A stretch of 47,045 nucleotides of DNA, taken from Micromonospora sp. C95 (lineage in GTDB: Bacteria; Actinomycetota; Actinomycetes; Mycobacteriales; Micromonosporaceae). The position numbers were made by a program, and so were the translations under genes. The stretch spans positions 1 through 47,045 of the forward strand of contig NZ_JAGPXT010000035.1 in assembly GCF_018070465.1 (NCBI RefSeq), read 5' to 3'. Below the pieces are notes generated by a model. It worked only from the letters and a program-made list of their open reading frames with translations, was not told where the DNA came from and did no database searches. Below are positions 1 to 7,914 of the stretch, one piece after another (the stretch's first letter is position 1; each line of letters opens with the position of its first letter).

Positions 1-30
1 GGGCGGGGGTGGGGGTGGGGGTGGGTGGGG
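1..30 (+). repeat. G-tract cluster (possible G-quadruplex) downstream of murB
   Basis: The first 30 bases consist of runs of three to five G separated by single T or C. This is enough for a potential G-quadruplex on the plus strand, with the C-rich partner on the murB coding strand just after the stop codon. It may affect transcript ends, but this is inference from base runs alone. Confidence 0.4.
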
Positions 31-35
31 TCGTG

Positions 36-1118
36 TTAGAGGGTGCAGTTGATTAGGACGGGTTCGGGGTGGAGGGTTACGCCGAAGCGGGTGCGGACGC
101 CGTCGCGGATCTCGCGGGCCAGGGTGAGCAGAGCCCGGGTGCTGGCGGTGCCGGTGGGGTTGGTCAGGGCGAGGGTGTGCTTGGTGGAGATGGCGGTGCC
201 CTCGGGGCCGGGATACCCCTTGCCGAAGCCGGCCTTGTCGATCAACCAGGCAGCGCTGACCTTGACCAGGTCACCGGCACCGGGCCAGGCCGGCGGCTCA
301 CCCAGGTCGGCGGCCCGCTGCCGCAGTTGCTCGTACGCCGCGGCGTCGAGGACCGGATTGGTGAAGAACGAGCCGACGGAGCGGGTGTCGGGGTCGCCCG
401 CGTCGAGCACCATGCCCTTGCCGGCGCGCAGTCCCAGCACCGTGGCCCGGGCCTGGGCCAGCGGCACCCGGTCACCGACCTCGACGCCGAGCGCCCGGGC
501 CAGCTCCGCGTAGCGCACCGGGCCGGACAGCGGCGAGCGGGCCAGCCGGAAGTCCACCGACAGCACCACCCAGCGCTCGTTGTACTTGAAGACGCTCGAC
601 CGGTAGGCGAAGCCGCAGTCGACGGCCTCGACCTGCCCGACCGTGCCGGCCGCCCGGTCGTAGACCTGCACGGCGGTGATGGTCTCGGCGACCTCCTGCC
701 CGTACGCTCCGACGTTCTGGATCGGGGTGGCACCGGTCGAGCCGGGGATGCCGGACAGACACTCCAGCCCCGACCAGCCGTTGCGTACCGTCGCGGCGAC
801 CAGGTCGTCCCACGGCTCACCGGCCTCGACCCGTACCGTCACGGTCTGCTCGTCCTCGGCGAGCACCCGCAGCCCCCGGGAGCGGACCAGGACCACCGTG
901 CCGGGGAAGCCACCGTCACCGATCACCACGTTGCTACCGCCGGCGATCAGGAGAACCTCGGCGTTCGCCTCGCGTACCCGGCTGACGATCTCGTCGGCGT
1001 TGCCGGCGGTCACGACCCGGCCGGCCGGCCCACCCACGCACAATGTCGTGTATTGCGCCAGATCGTCCGTGCTGGCGGGTTGCGCGGCGGCTGTCGGCTG
1101 GGCGTAGACGTCGGACAC
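36..1118 (-). CDS. murB: UDP-N-acetylmuramate dehydrogenase MurB
   Basis: Reduces UDP-GlcNAc-enolpyruvate to UDP-N-acetylmuramate with FAD and NADPH, a cytoplasmic step in peptidoglycan precursor synthesis. The 360-residue product shows the family landmarks in order: AGGSNVV in the FAD-binding domain, GIPGSTGATPIQNVGAYG, YRSSVFKY, then GSFFTNP carrying the catalytic serine region and HPEPVLIN at the C-terminus. The GTG at 1118 is chosen because the protein then begins VSDVYAQ shortly before the conserved TTLCVGGPA segment. Upstream codons up to 1211 read low-complexity sequence that runs into the divergent gene. Length and motifs fit an intact actinobacterial MurB. It is divergently arranged with the gene at 1189. 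Confidence 0.95.
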   Translation of the reverse strand: MSDVYAQPTAAAQPASTDDLAQYTTLCVGGPAGRVVTAGNADEIVSRVREANAEVLLIAGGSNVVIGDGGFPGTVVLVRSRGLRVLAEDEQTVTVRVEAGEPWDDLVAATVRNGWSGLECLSGIPGSTGATPIQNVGAYGQEVAETITAVQVYDRAAGTVGQVEAVDCGFAYRSSVFKYNERWVVLSVDFRLARSPLSGPVRYAELARALGVEVGDRVPLAQARATVLGLRAGKGMVLDAGDPDTRSVGSFFTNPVLDAAAYEQLRQRAADLGEPPAWPGAGDLVKVSAAWLIDKAGFGKGYPGPEGTAISTKHTLALTNPTGTASTRALLTLAREIRDGVRTRFGVTLHPEPVLINCTL

Positions 1119-1135
1119 GCCTCTCACCCTAGGCT
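1105..1135 (+). promoter_or_regulatory. Possible promoter of the gene at 1189
   Basis: TAGGCT at 1130-1135 is a good actinobacterial -10 box, with a weak TAGACG at 1105-1110 as a -35 candidate (spacer 19). It lies over the start of murB on the opposite strand and about 50 bases before the plus-strand start. This is based on motif match only. Confidence 0.3.
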
Positions 1136-1188
1136 GAGGGGTAGCCGTGGCACCCACTGGTGGCCCGGTCACCCCCGGGAGGATGGCG

Positions 1189-1953
1189 ATGAGCAGATTG
1201 CACGGCAGCAAGGATTTCTGGATTGGCGCACTGCGGGCGGAGGGCCCGGCTTTCGCCGCCGCGGTGGCCGAGGCGCCGCCCGAGACACCCGTGCTGTCCT
1301 GTCCCGGTTGGACCGTGACCGATTTGACCCGTCACCTCGCCGGCGTCTACCGGTGGGTGCACGACGTGGCCGGCTCGGGCGACCCGGCGGCGCCGCAGCA
1401 GAACCGGTCACAGCCGGTCGAGCCGGCGGCGGGCGTCACCGCCGTGCAGCAGTGGCAGCAGGCGTACGACGACCTGATGGCGCTCTTCGACACCCTCGAT
1501 CCGGAGGCACCGGCGTGGAACTGGGCCCCCCAGCCGAAGAAGGCCGGCTTCTGGCCGCGCCGGATGGCCCACGAGACGGCGGTGCACCGCTGGGACGCCC
1601 AACTCGCCATCGCCGCCGGTGAGCCGGTCGAGGCCAAGCTCGCGGCCGACGGGGTGAGCGAGGTGCTGGACACCTGGTTGCCGGCGGGCCGGCGCAGGTC
1701 GGGCGGCCCGTGGGCGGGCGTGGTCCGGTTGACCGCCACCGACGCCGACCACGAGTGGTATCTGCGGCTGCGTGGCGAGGGGGTCGCCCTGCTCGACACC
1801 GGCACCATCCTCGACCACGACGACCACCACGCCCGGGTTCAGGTCACCGGCACCGCCAGCGATCTGCTGCTGGCGCTCTGGGGCCGGGTCAGCTTCGACA
1901 CCCTGACCGTGGTGGGCGACCGCACCCTGCTCGACGGCGTCCGCACCGGCTGA
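1189..1953 (+). CDS. Maleylpyruvate isomerase family mycothiol-dependent enzyme
   Basis: A 254-residue cytoplasmic protein of the mycothiol-dependent maleylpyruvate isomerase family (DinB-like four-helix bundle, MDMPI N- and C-terminal domains). The N-terminal half shows SCPGWTVTDLTRHLAGV, then RRMAHETAVHRWDAQ. Histidine in LTRHLAGV and the E-x3-H pair in HETAVHRWD are the expected metal ligands. Members use mycothiol as cofactor, but the substrate of most paralogues is unknown, so a specific reaction cannot be assigned. Start: ATG at 1189 follows GGGAGG by about six bases. An ATG at 1183 is too close to that ribosome site. It is monocistronic and is followed by a strong inverted repeat. Confidence 0.8.
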   Translation: MSRLHGSKDFWIGALRAEGPAFAAAVAEAPPETPVLSCPGWTVTDLTRHLAGVYRWVHDVAGSGDPAAPQQNRSQPVEPAAGVTAVQQWQQAYDDLMALFDTLDPEAPAWNWAPQPKKAGFWPRRMAHETAVHRWDAQLAIAAGEPVEAKLAADGVSEVLDTWLPAGRRRSGGPWAGVVRLTATDADHEWYLRLRGEGVALLDTGTILDHDDHHARVQVTGTASDLLLALWGRVSFDTLTVVGDRTLLDGVRTG

Positions 1954-1969
1954 CCCCCTCCCGACCTCG

Positions 1970-2028
1970 TTGATCATGAGGTTGGCGGCAGAGTTGATCT
2001 CCTCAGTTGCCGCCAACCTCATGATCAA
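1970..2028. repeat. Intergenic inverted repeat, 21-bp perfect arms
   Basis: Arms at 1970-1990 and 2008-2028 are perfect reverse complements beginning TTGATCATGAGG, with a 17-base loop. It follows the stop at 1953 and precedes the sugar operon promoter. The arm is not GC-rich and has no T run, so it is unlike a classical intrinsic terminator. It may be a dispersed intergenic repeat that also acts as a transcript end. Confidence 0.7.
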
Positions 2029-2079
2029 TTGACCTGGGTGGACGGCGGGCCGGTTGTGGCCATTCTGTGATGGGTGCCG

Positions 2080-2093
2080 AGAGAGCGCTCTCT
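2080..2093. promoter_or_regulatory. LacI-family (CebR-like) operator 1
   Basis: A perfect 14-bp palindrome, AGAGAGCGCTCTCT, abutting the -35 box. The core GAGCGCTC is the same as in the known CebR/CelR operator TGGGAGCGCTCCCA of Streptomyces and Thermobifida. It lies 46 bp centre to centre from operator 2. Confidence 0.8.
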
Positions 2094-2122
2094 TGACACG
2101 GTCCCGGGGCGGGCCGCAGGCT
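2093..2122 (+). promoter_or_regulatory. Promoter of the cebEFG-like operon
   Basis: TTGACA at 2093-2098 and CAGGCT at 2117-2122 are separated by 18 bases. This is a convincing housekeeping-type promoter. It lies exactly between the two GAGAGCGCTCTC operators, as expected for repression by a LacI-family protein. Confidence 0.65.
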
Positions 2123-2126
2123 ACGA

Positions 2127-2138
2127 GAGAGCGCTCTC
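2127..2138. promoter_or_regulatory. LacI-family (CebR-like) operator 2
   Basis: Second perfect palindrome, GAGAGCGCTCTC, at the expected transcription start just after the -10 box. Two sites of the same sequence around one promoter suggest cooperative binding by the regulator encoded at 6907-7914. Confidence 0.8.
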
Positions 2139-2181
2139 AGAGCCTTCTACCACCACCCGACCTGAGAGGGGTCATCAGACA

Positions 2182-3489
2182 ATGGGCACATTCCCGCGTC
2201 ACCGCCTCGCGGCGGTCGCTCTGGCCGCCACCGGCGTCCTGCTCGTCACCGGCGGCTGTGGCGGCGGCGACGAGGCCGCCGGGGACGGCACGATAACGCT
2301 CACCGTCGACGTCTTCGGCCAGTTCGGCTACGAGCAGCTCTACCAGCAGTACATGGACGACAACCCGAACATCAAGATCGTCGAGCGGGGCACCGGCGGC
2401 AACCTCGACGAGTACTCGCCGAAGCTGACCCAGTGGCTCGCCGCGGGCAAGGGCGCCGGCGACGTGGTGGCCATCGAAGAGGGCCTGATGGTCGAGTACA
2501 AGGCCAACCCGGACAACTTCGTCAACCTGCTCGACCACGGTGCCGCCGACCTCAAGGGCAACTTCCTGGAGTGGAAGTGGAACCAGGGGCTCACCGCCGA
2601 CGGCCAGAAGCTGATCGGGCTCGGCACCGACGTCGGCGGCATGGCCATGTGCTACCGCACCGACCTCTTCGACAAGGCCGGCCTGCCGACCGACCGGGAG
2701 CAGGTCTCCGCACTCTGGCCGACCTGGGCGGACTACATCGCCACCGGCGAGAAGTTCAAGGCCGCCAACACCGGCGCCTCGTTCCTGGACGCGGCCACCA
2801 ACACCTTCAACACGATCGTGCTCCAGACCGCCGGCAACGCGCAGGGCTACCACTACTACGACACCAGCGACAACCTGGTGGTGGACAGCAACCCGGCGGT
2901 GAAGCAGGCCTGGGACATCACCATGAACATCGTCAGCGCCGGCCTGTCCGGCAAGTACGGCTCCTGGTCGGAGGAGTGGGTCTCCGCCTTCAAGCAGGCC
3001 AAGTTCGCCACCATCGCCTGCCCCGCCTGGATGACCGGCGTGATCGAGGGCAACGCCGGGCCGGAGGCCAAGGGCAAGTGGGACATCGCCCGGGTGCCCG
3101 GCAACGGCGGCAACTGGGGCGGCTCGCACCTGGCCGTGCCGCAGCAGAGCAAGCACCAGGAGGAGGCGGTCAAGCTGGTCAAGTTCCTGACCAGCGCCGA
3201 GGGTCACATCGGCGCCTTCAAGGCCAAGGGTCCGCTGCCGTCCTCGCCGCAGGCGCTTGACGACCCGGCGATCACCGAGGCCACCAACGCGTACTTCTCC
3301 GACGCGCCGGTCGGCAAGATCTTCGGCGAGGGCGCGAAGACGCTGAAGCCGGTCTACATGGGCCCGAAGAACCAGGCCGTCCGCACCGAGGTGGAGAACG
3401 CGGTCCGCACCGTCGAGCTGGGCCAGCGTACGCCCGAGCAGGGGTGGCAGGACGCGGTCGACAACGCCAAGAAGGCTGCCGCCAAGTAA
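2182..3489 (+). CDS. cebE: Sugar ABC transporter substrate-binding lipoprotein (CebE-like)
   Basis: A 435-residue extracellular solute-binding protein (family 1) that should capture an oligosaccharide, probably cellobiose or another beta-glucoside, and deliver it to the two permeases encoded downstream. The N-terminus MGTFPRHRLAAVALAATG carries a basic stretch, a hydrophobic helix and a GGCGGG lipidation site, so the mature protein should be anchored through Cys. Start: ATG at 2182 after GAGAGGGG. An upstream in-frame GTG would add about 36 residues read through the operator region. It is the first gene of the cebE-cebF-cebG-bgl-cebR operon. No ATPase gene is present, consistent with a shared MsiK-type ATPase encoded elsewhere. 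The substrate is inferred from operon layout and operator type, not from the protein itself. Confidence 0.85.
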   Translation: MGTFPRHRLAAVALAATGVLLVTGGCGGGDEAAGDGTITLTVDVFGQFGYEQLYQQYMDDNPNIKIVERGTGGNLDEYSPKLTQWLAAGKGAGDVVAIEEGLMVEYKANPDNFVNLLDHGAADLKGNFLEWKWNQGLTADGQKLIGLGTDVGGMAMCYRTDLFDKAGLPTDREQVSALWPTWADYIATGEKFKAANTGASFLDAATNTFNTIVLQTAGNAQGYHYYDTSDNLVVDSNPAVKQAWDITMNIVSAGLSGKYGSWSEEWVSAFKQAKFATIACPAWMTGVIEGNAGPEAKGKWDIARVPGNGGNWGGSHLAVPQQSKHQEEAVKLVKFLTSAEGHIGAFKAKGPLPSSPQALDDPAITEATNAYFSDAPVGKIFGEGAKTLKPVYMGPKNQAVRTEVENAVRTVELGQRTPEQGWQDAVDNAKKAAAK

Positions 3490-3507
3490 CCGACCCGAGG
3501 CCCCCTC

Positions 3508-3578
3508 CCCGCCGCCGGTCCAGGCTCCGCCGCGATTCGCAGGTGTACGCGGCCCGCACTGGACCGGCGCGGGGCGGG
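3508..3578 (+). promoter_or_regulatory. Intercistronic hairpin between cebE and cebF
   Basis: GCCGGTCCAG at 3514-3523 pairs perfectly with CTGGACCGGC at 3559-3568. The flanks (C-rich before, G-rich after) extend the stem imperfectly. A stem here, in the only large gap of the operon (3490-3602), could protect the cebE message 3' end or partly terminate transcription. Either would give more binding protein than permease. Confidence 0.45.
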
Positions 3579-3602
3579 GGCGTGGAAAGGAGTCAACGGG
3601 TC

Positions 3603-4610
3603 ATGGCGTTGCAGCTCGACGCGCGCCCGCCGGGCACACCGGCGCCGCGTGCCACCCGCCCGTCCCGGGCCGGCCGGCTGAGCCGGATCGACGCGAAGTA
3701 CTCGCCCTATCTCTACATCGCCCCGTTCTTCGTGATCTTCGCGATCTTCGGGGCCTGGCCGCTGGCGTACACCTTCTGGGTCTCGCTGCACGACTGGGAC
3801 CTGCTGGGCAGCAATCCCACGTTCATCGGCGCGGACAACTACACCCGACTGCTGGCGGACAGTGACTTCTGGCACTCGGTGGTCAACACCCTCGGCATCT
3901 TCGTCCTCAGCACGGTCCCGCAGTTGCTCGCCGCGCTCTGGTTGGCGAACCTGCTCAACCGGCAGTTGCGGATGCGTACCGGTTGGCGGATGACGGTGCT
4001 GGTGCCGAACGTCACCTCCACGGCCGCCGTGGCGATCGTGTTCGGGGTGCTGTTCGGCCGCGAGTTCGGCATGGTCAACTGGCTGCTCGACCTGGTCGGC
4101 GTCGACGGCATCGAGTGGAAGTCGAACCGGTTCGCCTCCTGGGTGGCCATCTCGACGATGGTCGACTGGCGCTGGACCGGCTACAACGCATTGATCTTCC
4201 TGGCCGCCATGCAGGCCATTCCCCGCGATCTGTACGAGGCGGCGGCGATCGACGGCGCGAACCGGGCCCGGCAGTTCTGGACCATCACCGTGCCGCTGCT
4301 CAAGCCCACGATCATCTTCTGCGTCATCATCTCCACGATCGGCGGGCTGCAACTGTTCACCGAGCCCCGGCTGTTCCACTCCGGCACCAATGCGATCCGG
4401 GGTGGGCCGATGCGCGAGTCGCAGACGATGACCATGTACATGTTCGAGAATGCCTTCGCGCCGTACTACAACTTCGGCTACGGGTCCGCTGTCGCCTGGC
4501 TGCTCTTCGCCCTGATCGCCATCGTCGCGGCGATCAACGTCTTGATCATCCGCCGGCTCGGTGCCGGCGCCCGGCCGGACACCGGCAAGCGGAAGGGAGG
4601 CTCCCGATGA
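3603..4610 (+). CDS. cebF: Sugar ABC transporter permease (CebF-like)
   Basis: A 335-residue MalF-type permease that forms the membrane channel with the product at 4687. The N-terminal tail is followed by a membrane helix at SPYLYIAPFFVIFAIF, and about six helices are expected. The cytoplasmic EAA loop reads EAAAIDGANRARQFWTITVP, the contact point for the ATPase. Start: ATG at 3603 follows GGAAAGGAG by about 12 bases. An earlier in-frame start would overlap the cebE 3' end and read through the hairpin. The stop (4608-4610) overlaps the ATG of a 27-codon mini-ORF. Confidence 0.88.
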   Translation: MALQLDARPPGTPAPRATRPSRAGRLSRIDAKYSPYLYIAPFFVIFAIFGAWPLAYTFWVSLHDWDLLGSNPTFIGADNYTRLLADSDFWHSVVNTLGIFVLSTVPQLLAALWLANLLNRQLRMRTGWRMTVLVPNVTSTAAVAIVFGVLFGREFGMVNWLLDLVGVDGIEWKSNRFASWVAISTMVDWRWTGYNALIFLAAMQAIPRDLYEAAAIDGANRARQFWTITVPLLKPTIIFCVIISTIGGLQLFTEPRLFHSGTNAIRGGPMRESQTMTMYMFENAFAPYYNFGYGSAVAWLLFALIAIVAAINVLIIRRLGAGARPDTGKRKGGSR

Positions 4611-4683
4611 GCGAGCGCAGCGAGGTGGCTCCGGTGAGCGAGCGCAGCGAGGTGGCTCCGGTGAGCGAGCGCAGCGAGGTGGC
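4607..4683 (+). repeat. Three tandem copies of a 27-bp repeat
   Basis: Units at 4607-4633, 4634-4660 and 4661-4683 (last one partial) share the core GAGCGAGCGCAGCGAGGTGG and differ only in the first base. They fill the junction between the two permease genes. The core is itself partly self-complementary (GAGCG...CGCAGCGAG). Because the unit is 27 bp, it keeps one reading frame open and codes for a 9-residue peptide repeat. Confidence 0.95.
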
Positions 4684-4690
4684 GCGATGA
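4607..4690 (+). CDS. Coupled 27-residue mini-ORF made of the tandem repeat
   Basis: ATG at 4607 sits six bases after a strong GGAGG (4596-4600). It opens a 27-codon frame that repeats SERSEVAPV and ends in TGA at 4688-4690. Its start overlaps the cebF stop and its stop overlaps the cebG start, each as ATGA, so a ribosome could pass from cebF through the peptide to cebG. The best ribosome site in the junction belongs to this ORF, not to cebG. The peptide may have no function of its own. It is not in frame with cebG, so it is not simply an N-terminal extension. Confidence 0.5.
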   Translation: MSERSEVAPVSERSEVAPVSERSEVAR

Positions 4691-5520
4691 GCCGGTTGTG
4701 GCGGGCGAGCCCGCTCACCTACTTCGCACTCGTCGCCGCCGGGGTCATGTCGGTCTTCCCGATCTACTGGATGTTCGTGGTGGCCAGCCGGTCCAGTGAC
4801 GCGATGGGCCAACTGCCACCGCCGGTGACGCCCGGCGGCAACCTGGGTGCGAACATCGCCCGACTGTTCGCCAACACCGATGCCTACTTCCTGACCGGCC
4901 TGATCAATTCGGCGATCGTCGCGATCACGGTCACCGTCTCGGTGGTCTTCTTCTCCACCATTGCCGGGTTCGCCTTCGCGAAGCTGCGGTTCCGGGGCAG
5001 CAACGCACTTCTGATGATCATCATTGCCACGATGATGGTGCCCACCCAACTGGGCGTCATTCCGTTGTACATCCTGATGACGAAGCTGAACCTGAACGAC
5101 CGCCTGCCGGCCGTGATCATGCCCGCCCTGGTCACCGGGTTCGGGGTGTTCATGATGCGGCAGTACGCCGGGCAGGCGGTCAGCAGTGAGCTGATCGAGG
5201 CCGCCCGGGTGGACGGTTGCGGTACCGCCCGCGTCTACTGGAACGTGGTGGTGCCGGCCCTGCGGCCAGCCGCCGCCGTCCTCGGCCTGCTCACCTTCAT
5301 GACCACCTGGAACGACTTCCTCTGGCCGTACGCGGTGCTCAACGACCCGGAGAATCCCACCGTGCAACTATCGTTGCGGGCCCTGTCTGACGGCTACTAC
5401 CAGGACATGTCCCAGGTCTTCACCGGCACGGCCATCGCCACGCTGCCCCTGCTGCTGGTATTCGTCCTGTTCGGCCGCCAGATCATCGGCGGGATCATGG
5501 AAGGTGCGGTCAAGGCGTGA
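4687..5520 (+). CDS. cebG: Sugar ABC transporter permease (CebG-like)
   Basis: A 277-residue MalG-type permease, partner of the product at 3603. It starts MSRLWRASPLTYFALVAAG, has about six membrane helices, and its EAA loop reads EAARVDGCGTARVYWNVVVP. Start: ATG at 4687, overlapping the stop of the mini-ORF. The in-frame reading upstream is only translated repeat DNA in another frame. Translation probably depends on coupling because the local ribosome site is weak (GAGGTGG). The stop overlaps the beta-glucosidase start as GTGA. Confidence 0.87.
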   Translation: MSRLWRASPLTYFALVAAGVMSVFPIYWMFVVASRSSDAMGQLPPPVTPGGNLGANIARLFANTDAYFLTGLINSAIVAITVTVSVVFFSTIAGFAFAKLRFRGSNALLMIIIATMMVPTQLGVIPLYILMTKLNLNDRLPAVIMPALVTGFGVFMMRQYAGQAVSSELIEAARVDGCGTARVYWNVVVPALRPAAAVLGLLTFMTTWNDFLWPYAVLNDPENPTVQLSLRALSDGYYQDMSQVFTGTAIATLPLLLVFVLFGRQIIGGIMEGAVKA

Positions 5521-6887
5521 CTGAGTTGAGATTCCCGGACAACTTTCTCTGGGGTGCGGCCACCGCGGCGTACCAGATCGAGGGGGCGGCCCGCGACGAC
5601 GGGCGCGGCCCGTCGATCTGGGACACCTTCAGCCGTACGCCGGGCAAGGTGCACGCCGGTCACACCGGTGACGTCGCCTGCGACCACTACCACCGCTACG
5701 CCGACGACGTCGCGATGATGGCGGAGCTGGGGTTGCAGGCGTACCGCTTCTCGGTGTCCTGGCCCCGCATCCAGCCCGACGGCAGCGGCCCGGTAAACCC
5801 TCGCGGCCTGGACTTCTACGACCGGCTGACGGACGCGCTGCTGGGCCGGGGAATCGACCCGATCGTCACGCTCTACCACTGGGACCTGCCGCAGACGTTG
5901 CAGGATCGGGGCGGGTGGACCAGCCGGGACACCGCCGAGCACTTCGCCACCTACGCCAGCGCCCTGTACGCCCGCCTGGGCGACCGGGTCGGCACCTGGA
6001 CCACGCTCAACGAGCCGTGGTGTTCGGCGTACCTCGGCTACGGCAACGGCGTGCACGCCCCCGGCGTGCAGGACCCGGGGGCAGCCTTCGCCGCCGTGCA
6101 CCACCTGCTGCTCGCGCACGGCCTGGCGACCCAGGCGCTGCGCGCGGGCGGCGCCGGCCGCGTCGGGGTCACGCTCAATCCCGCAGACGTACGCCCCGCC
6201 GACCCGAACAGCACCGCCGACGCCGCGGCCGTACGTCTGGTCGACGGACTGCACAACCGGATCTTCCTCGATCCACTGCTGGTCGGCGGGTACCCGGACG
6301 ACGTCCGCGAGCACGTCGCACGGTTCGTCGAGCCCACCTTCGTCCGGGACGAGGACGAGAAGACCATCGCGGCGCCGATCGACCTGCTCGGGATCAACTA
6401 CTACGCGCCCACCTACGTCGCGGGCCGATCGGACGGTGCCGGCGGTGGTGGGGCGTACCCCGGCACCGAGGGGCGGGTGCAGTTCCTGGCGCCGGTCGGC
6501 CCGCTCACCGACATGGGCTGGATGATCGAGCCGGCCGGGCTGACCCGGCTGCTGGAACGCATCGCCACCGACTACCCGGCGGTGCCGCTGCTGATCACCG
6601 AGAACGGTGCGGCTTTCCCGGACAAGACCGCCGACCCGACGACCCCGCTTCAGGACTCGGACCGGGTCGCCTACCTCGACGGCCACCTGCGGGCCGCGCA
6701 CGAGGCCATCGCCCGGGGCGTCGACCTGCGCGGCTATCTCGTATGGTCATTGCTTGACAACTTCGAGTGGGCCGAGGGGTACCGTAAGCGATTCGGCATC
6801 GTGCACGTCGACTACCTCACTCAGCGGCGTACACCGAAGTCCAGCGCCCGGTGGTACCAGGAGGTGATCTCCCGGAACGGGCTGTGA
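5517..6887 (+). CDS. bglC: GH1 beta-glucosidase (BglC-like)
   Basis: Hydrolyses beta-glucosides such as cellobiose to glucose in the cytoplasm after uptake by the transporter encoded upstream. The 456-residue protein is a complete glycoside hydrolase family 1 barrel: FLWGAATAAYQIEGA at the N-terminus, acid/base Glu166 in TLNEPW, nucleophile Glu362 in LITENGA, and the sugar-binding SLLDNFEWAEGY near the C-terminus. There is no signal peptide. The GTG start at 5517 overlaps the cebG stop by four bases, so the two are translationally coupled. The operon context favours cellobiose or a similar disaccharide over aryl glycosides. Confidence 0.92.
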   Translation: MTELRFPDNFLWGAATAAYQIEGAARDDGRGPSIWDTFSRTPGKVHAGHTGDVACDHYHRYADDVAMMAELGLQAYRFSVSWPRIQPDGSGPVNPRGLDFYDRLTDALLGRGIDPIVTLYHWDLPQTLQDRGGWTSRDTAEHFATYASALYARLGDRVGTWTTLNEPWCSAYLGYGNGVHAPGVQDPGAAFAAVHHLLLAHGLATQALRAGGAGRVGVTLNPADVRPADPNSTADAAAVRLVDGLHNRIFLDPLLVGGYPDDVREHVARFVEPTFVRDEDEKTIAAPIDLLGINYYAPTYVAGRSDGAGGGGAYPGTEGRVQFLAPVGPLTDMGWMIEPAGLTRLLERIATDYPAVPLLITENGAAFPDKTADPTTPLQDSDRVAYLDGHLRAAHEAIARGVDLRGYLVWSLLDNFEWAEGYRKRFGIVHVDYLTQRRTPKSSARWYQEVISRNGL

Positions 6888-6906
6888 CGAGGTGGTGGTT
6901 TCTCCG

Positions 6907-7914
6907 ATGACGGGGGCGCAGCGGCCCACTCTGGAAGCGGTGGCACGACGGGCCGGGGTGTCCCGGGCCACCGTTTCCCGGGTGGTGAACGGGTCGACCA
7001 CGGTCGCCGAGCCGATCCAGGAGGCGGTCCGCCAGGCGGTCGCCGAGTTGGGGTACGTGCCGAACCTGGCCGCACGCACCCTCGTCACCCAGCGGACCGA
7101 CTCGATCGCCCTGGTGATGCCGGAGGAGGCCACCCGGGTCTTCTCCGACGACCAGGTCTTCCCGGGGATCATCCGCGGCGCCGCCCAGGAGTTGGAGGCC
7201 GCCGACAAACAGCTGGTGCTGATGCTGGCCGGGTCGCCGGCCGGGCATGAACGGGTCGCCCGGTACACCACCGGCCGACACGTCGACGGGGTGCTGTTCG
7301 CCTCGCTGCACGGGGCCGATCCACTGCCCGCCCGGCTGGCCGCGCTGGGCATCCCGGTGGTGTGCAGCGGCCGGCCGCTCGACGGGGCGGAGGTGCCGTA
7401 CATCGACGTCGACCAGGTCGGCGGGGTCACCCGCGCGGTACGGCACCTGATCGACAACGGCCGGCGCCGGATCGCCACCATCGCCGGGCCGCAGGACATG
7501 GTCGCCGGGATCGAGCGGCTGACCGGGTACCTGGACACCGTCGCCGCCGCCGGGCTGCCCGAGATGGTGGCGGTCGGCGACTTCACCCGTGAGTCCGGAG
7601 CGGCGGCGATGCGCGAACTGCTCGCCGCCCATCCCGACCTCGATGCCGTATTCGCCGCGTCGGACCTGATGGCGCATGCCGCCCTGCGTACGCTGCGCGA
7701 GGCGGGACGGCGGGTGCCGGAGGACGTGGCGGTGATCGGCTTCGACGACATCGAGACCGCCGCTTACACCGATCCGCCGTTGACCACCGTCCGGCAACCG
7801 ATAGTGGAGTTGGGCCGGCAGGGCACCCGGCTGCTGCTCCGCCTCGCCGCCGGCGAACAGGTCGAGCCGGCGCTCATCCTGCCCACCGAGCTGATCATCC
7901 GCCAATCCGCCTGA
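6907..7914 (+). CDS. cebR: LacI-family transcriptional regulator (CebR-like)
   Basis: Likely repressor of this operon, released by the imported sugar. The 335-residue protein has an N-terminal LacI helix-turn-helix (TLEAVARRAGVSRATVSRVV, then the hinge helix region ending PNLAARTL) and a periplasmic-binding-protein-like sensor domain with DGVLFASLHG, DVAVIGFDDIETAAY and TTVRQP. It is the last gene of the operon, 19 bases after bglC. The ATG at 6907 is preferred; GTG codons at 6892 and 6895 are alternatives that would add four or five residues. Its predicted targets are the two GAGAGCGCTCTC sites at 2081-2138. No such site was seen directly in front of this gene, so autoregulation would act through the operon promoter. 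Confidence 0.88.
   Translation: MTGAQRPTLEAVARRAGVSRATVSRVVNGSTTVAEPIQEAVRQAVAELGYVPNLAARTLVTQRTDSIALVMPEEATRVFSDDQVFPGIIRGAAQELEAADKQLVLMLAGSPAGHERVARYTTGRHVDGVLFASLHGADPLPARLAALGIPVVCSGRPLDGAEVPYIDVDQVGGVTRAVRHLIDNGRRRIATIAGPQDMVAGIERLTGYLDTVAAAGLPEMVAVGDFTRESGAAAMRELLAAHPDLDAVFAASDLMAHAALRTLREAGRRVPEDVAVIGFDDIETAAYTDPPLTTVRQPIVELGRQGTRLLLRLAAGEQVEPALILPTELIIRQSA

Noticed and set aside
69..1622. Long plus-strand open frame over murB
   Set aside because: It is opposite a clear murB reading and is rich in Gly/Arg/Asp without family motifs, a typical high-GC shadow.
4607..4683. Short CRISPR-like array
   Set aside because: The 27-bp units are directly adjacent with no spacers and no cas genes are present.
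3354..4718. Long minus-strand open frame over cebF
   Set aside because: The sequence is low-complexity (Arg, Pro, Gln, Glu) and antisense to a well-supported permease gene.
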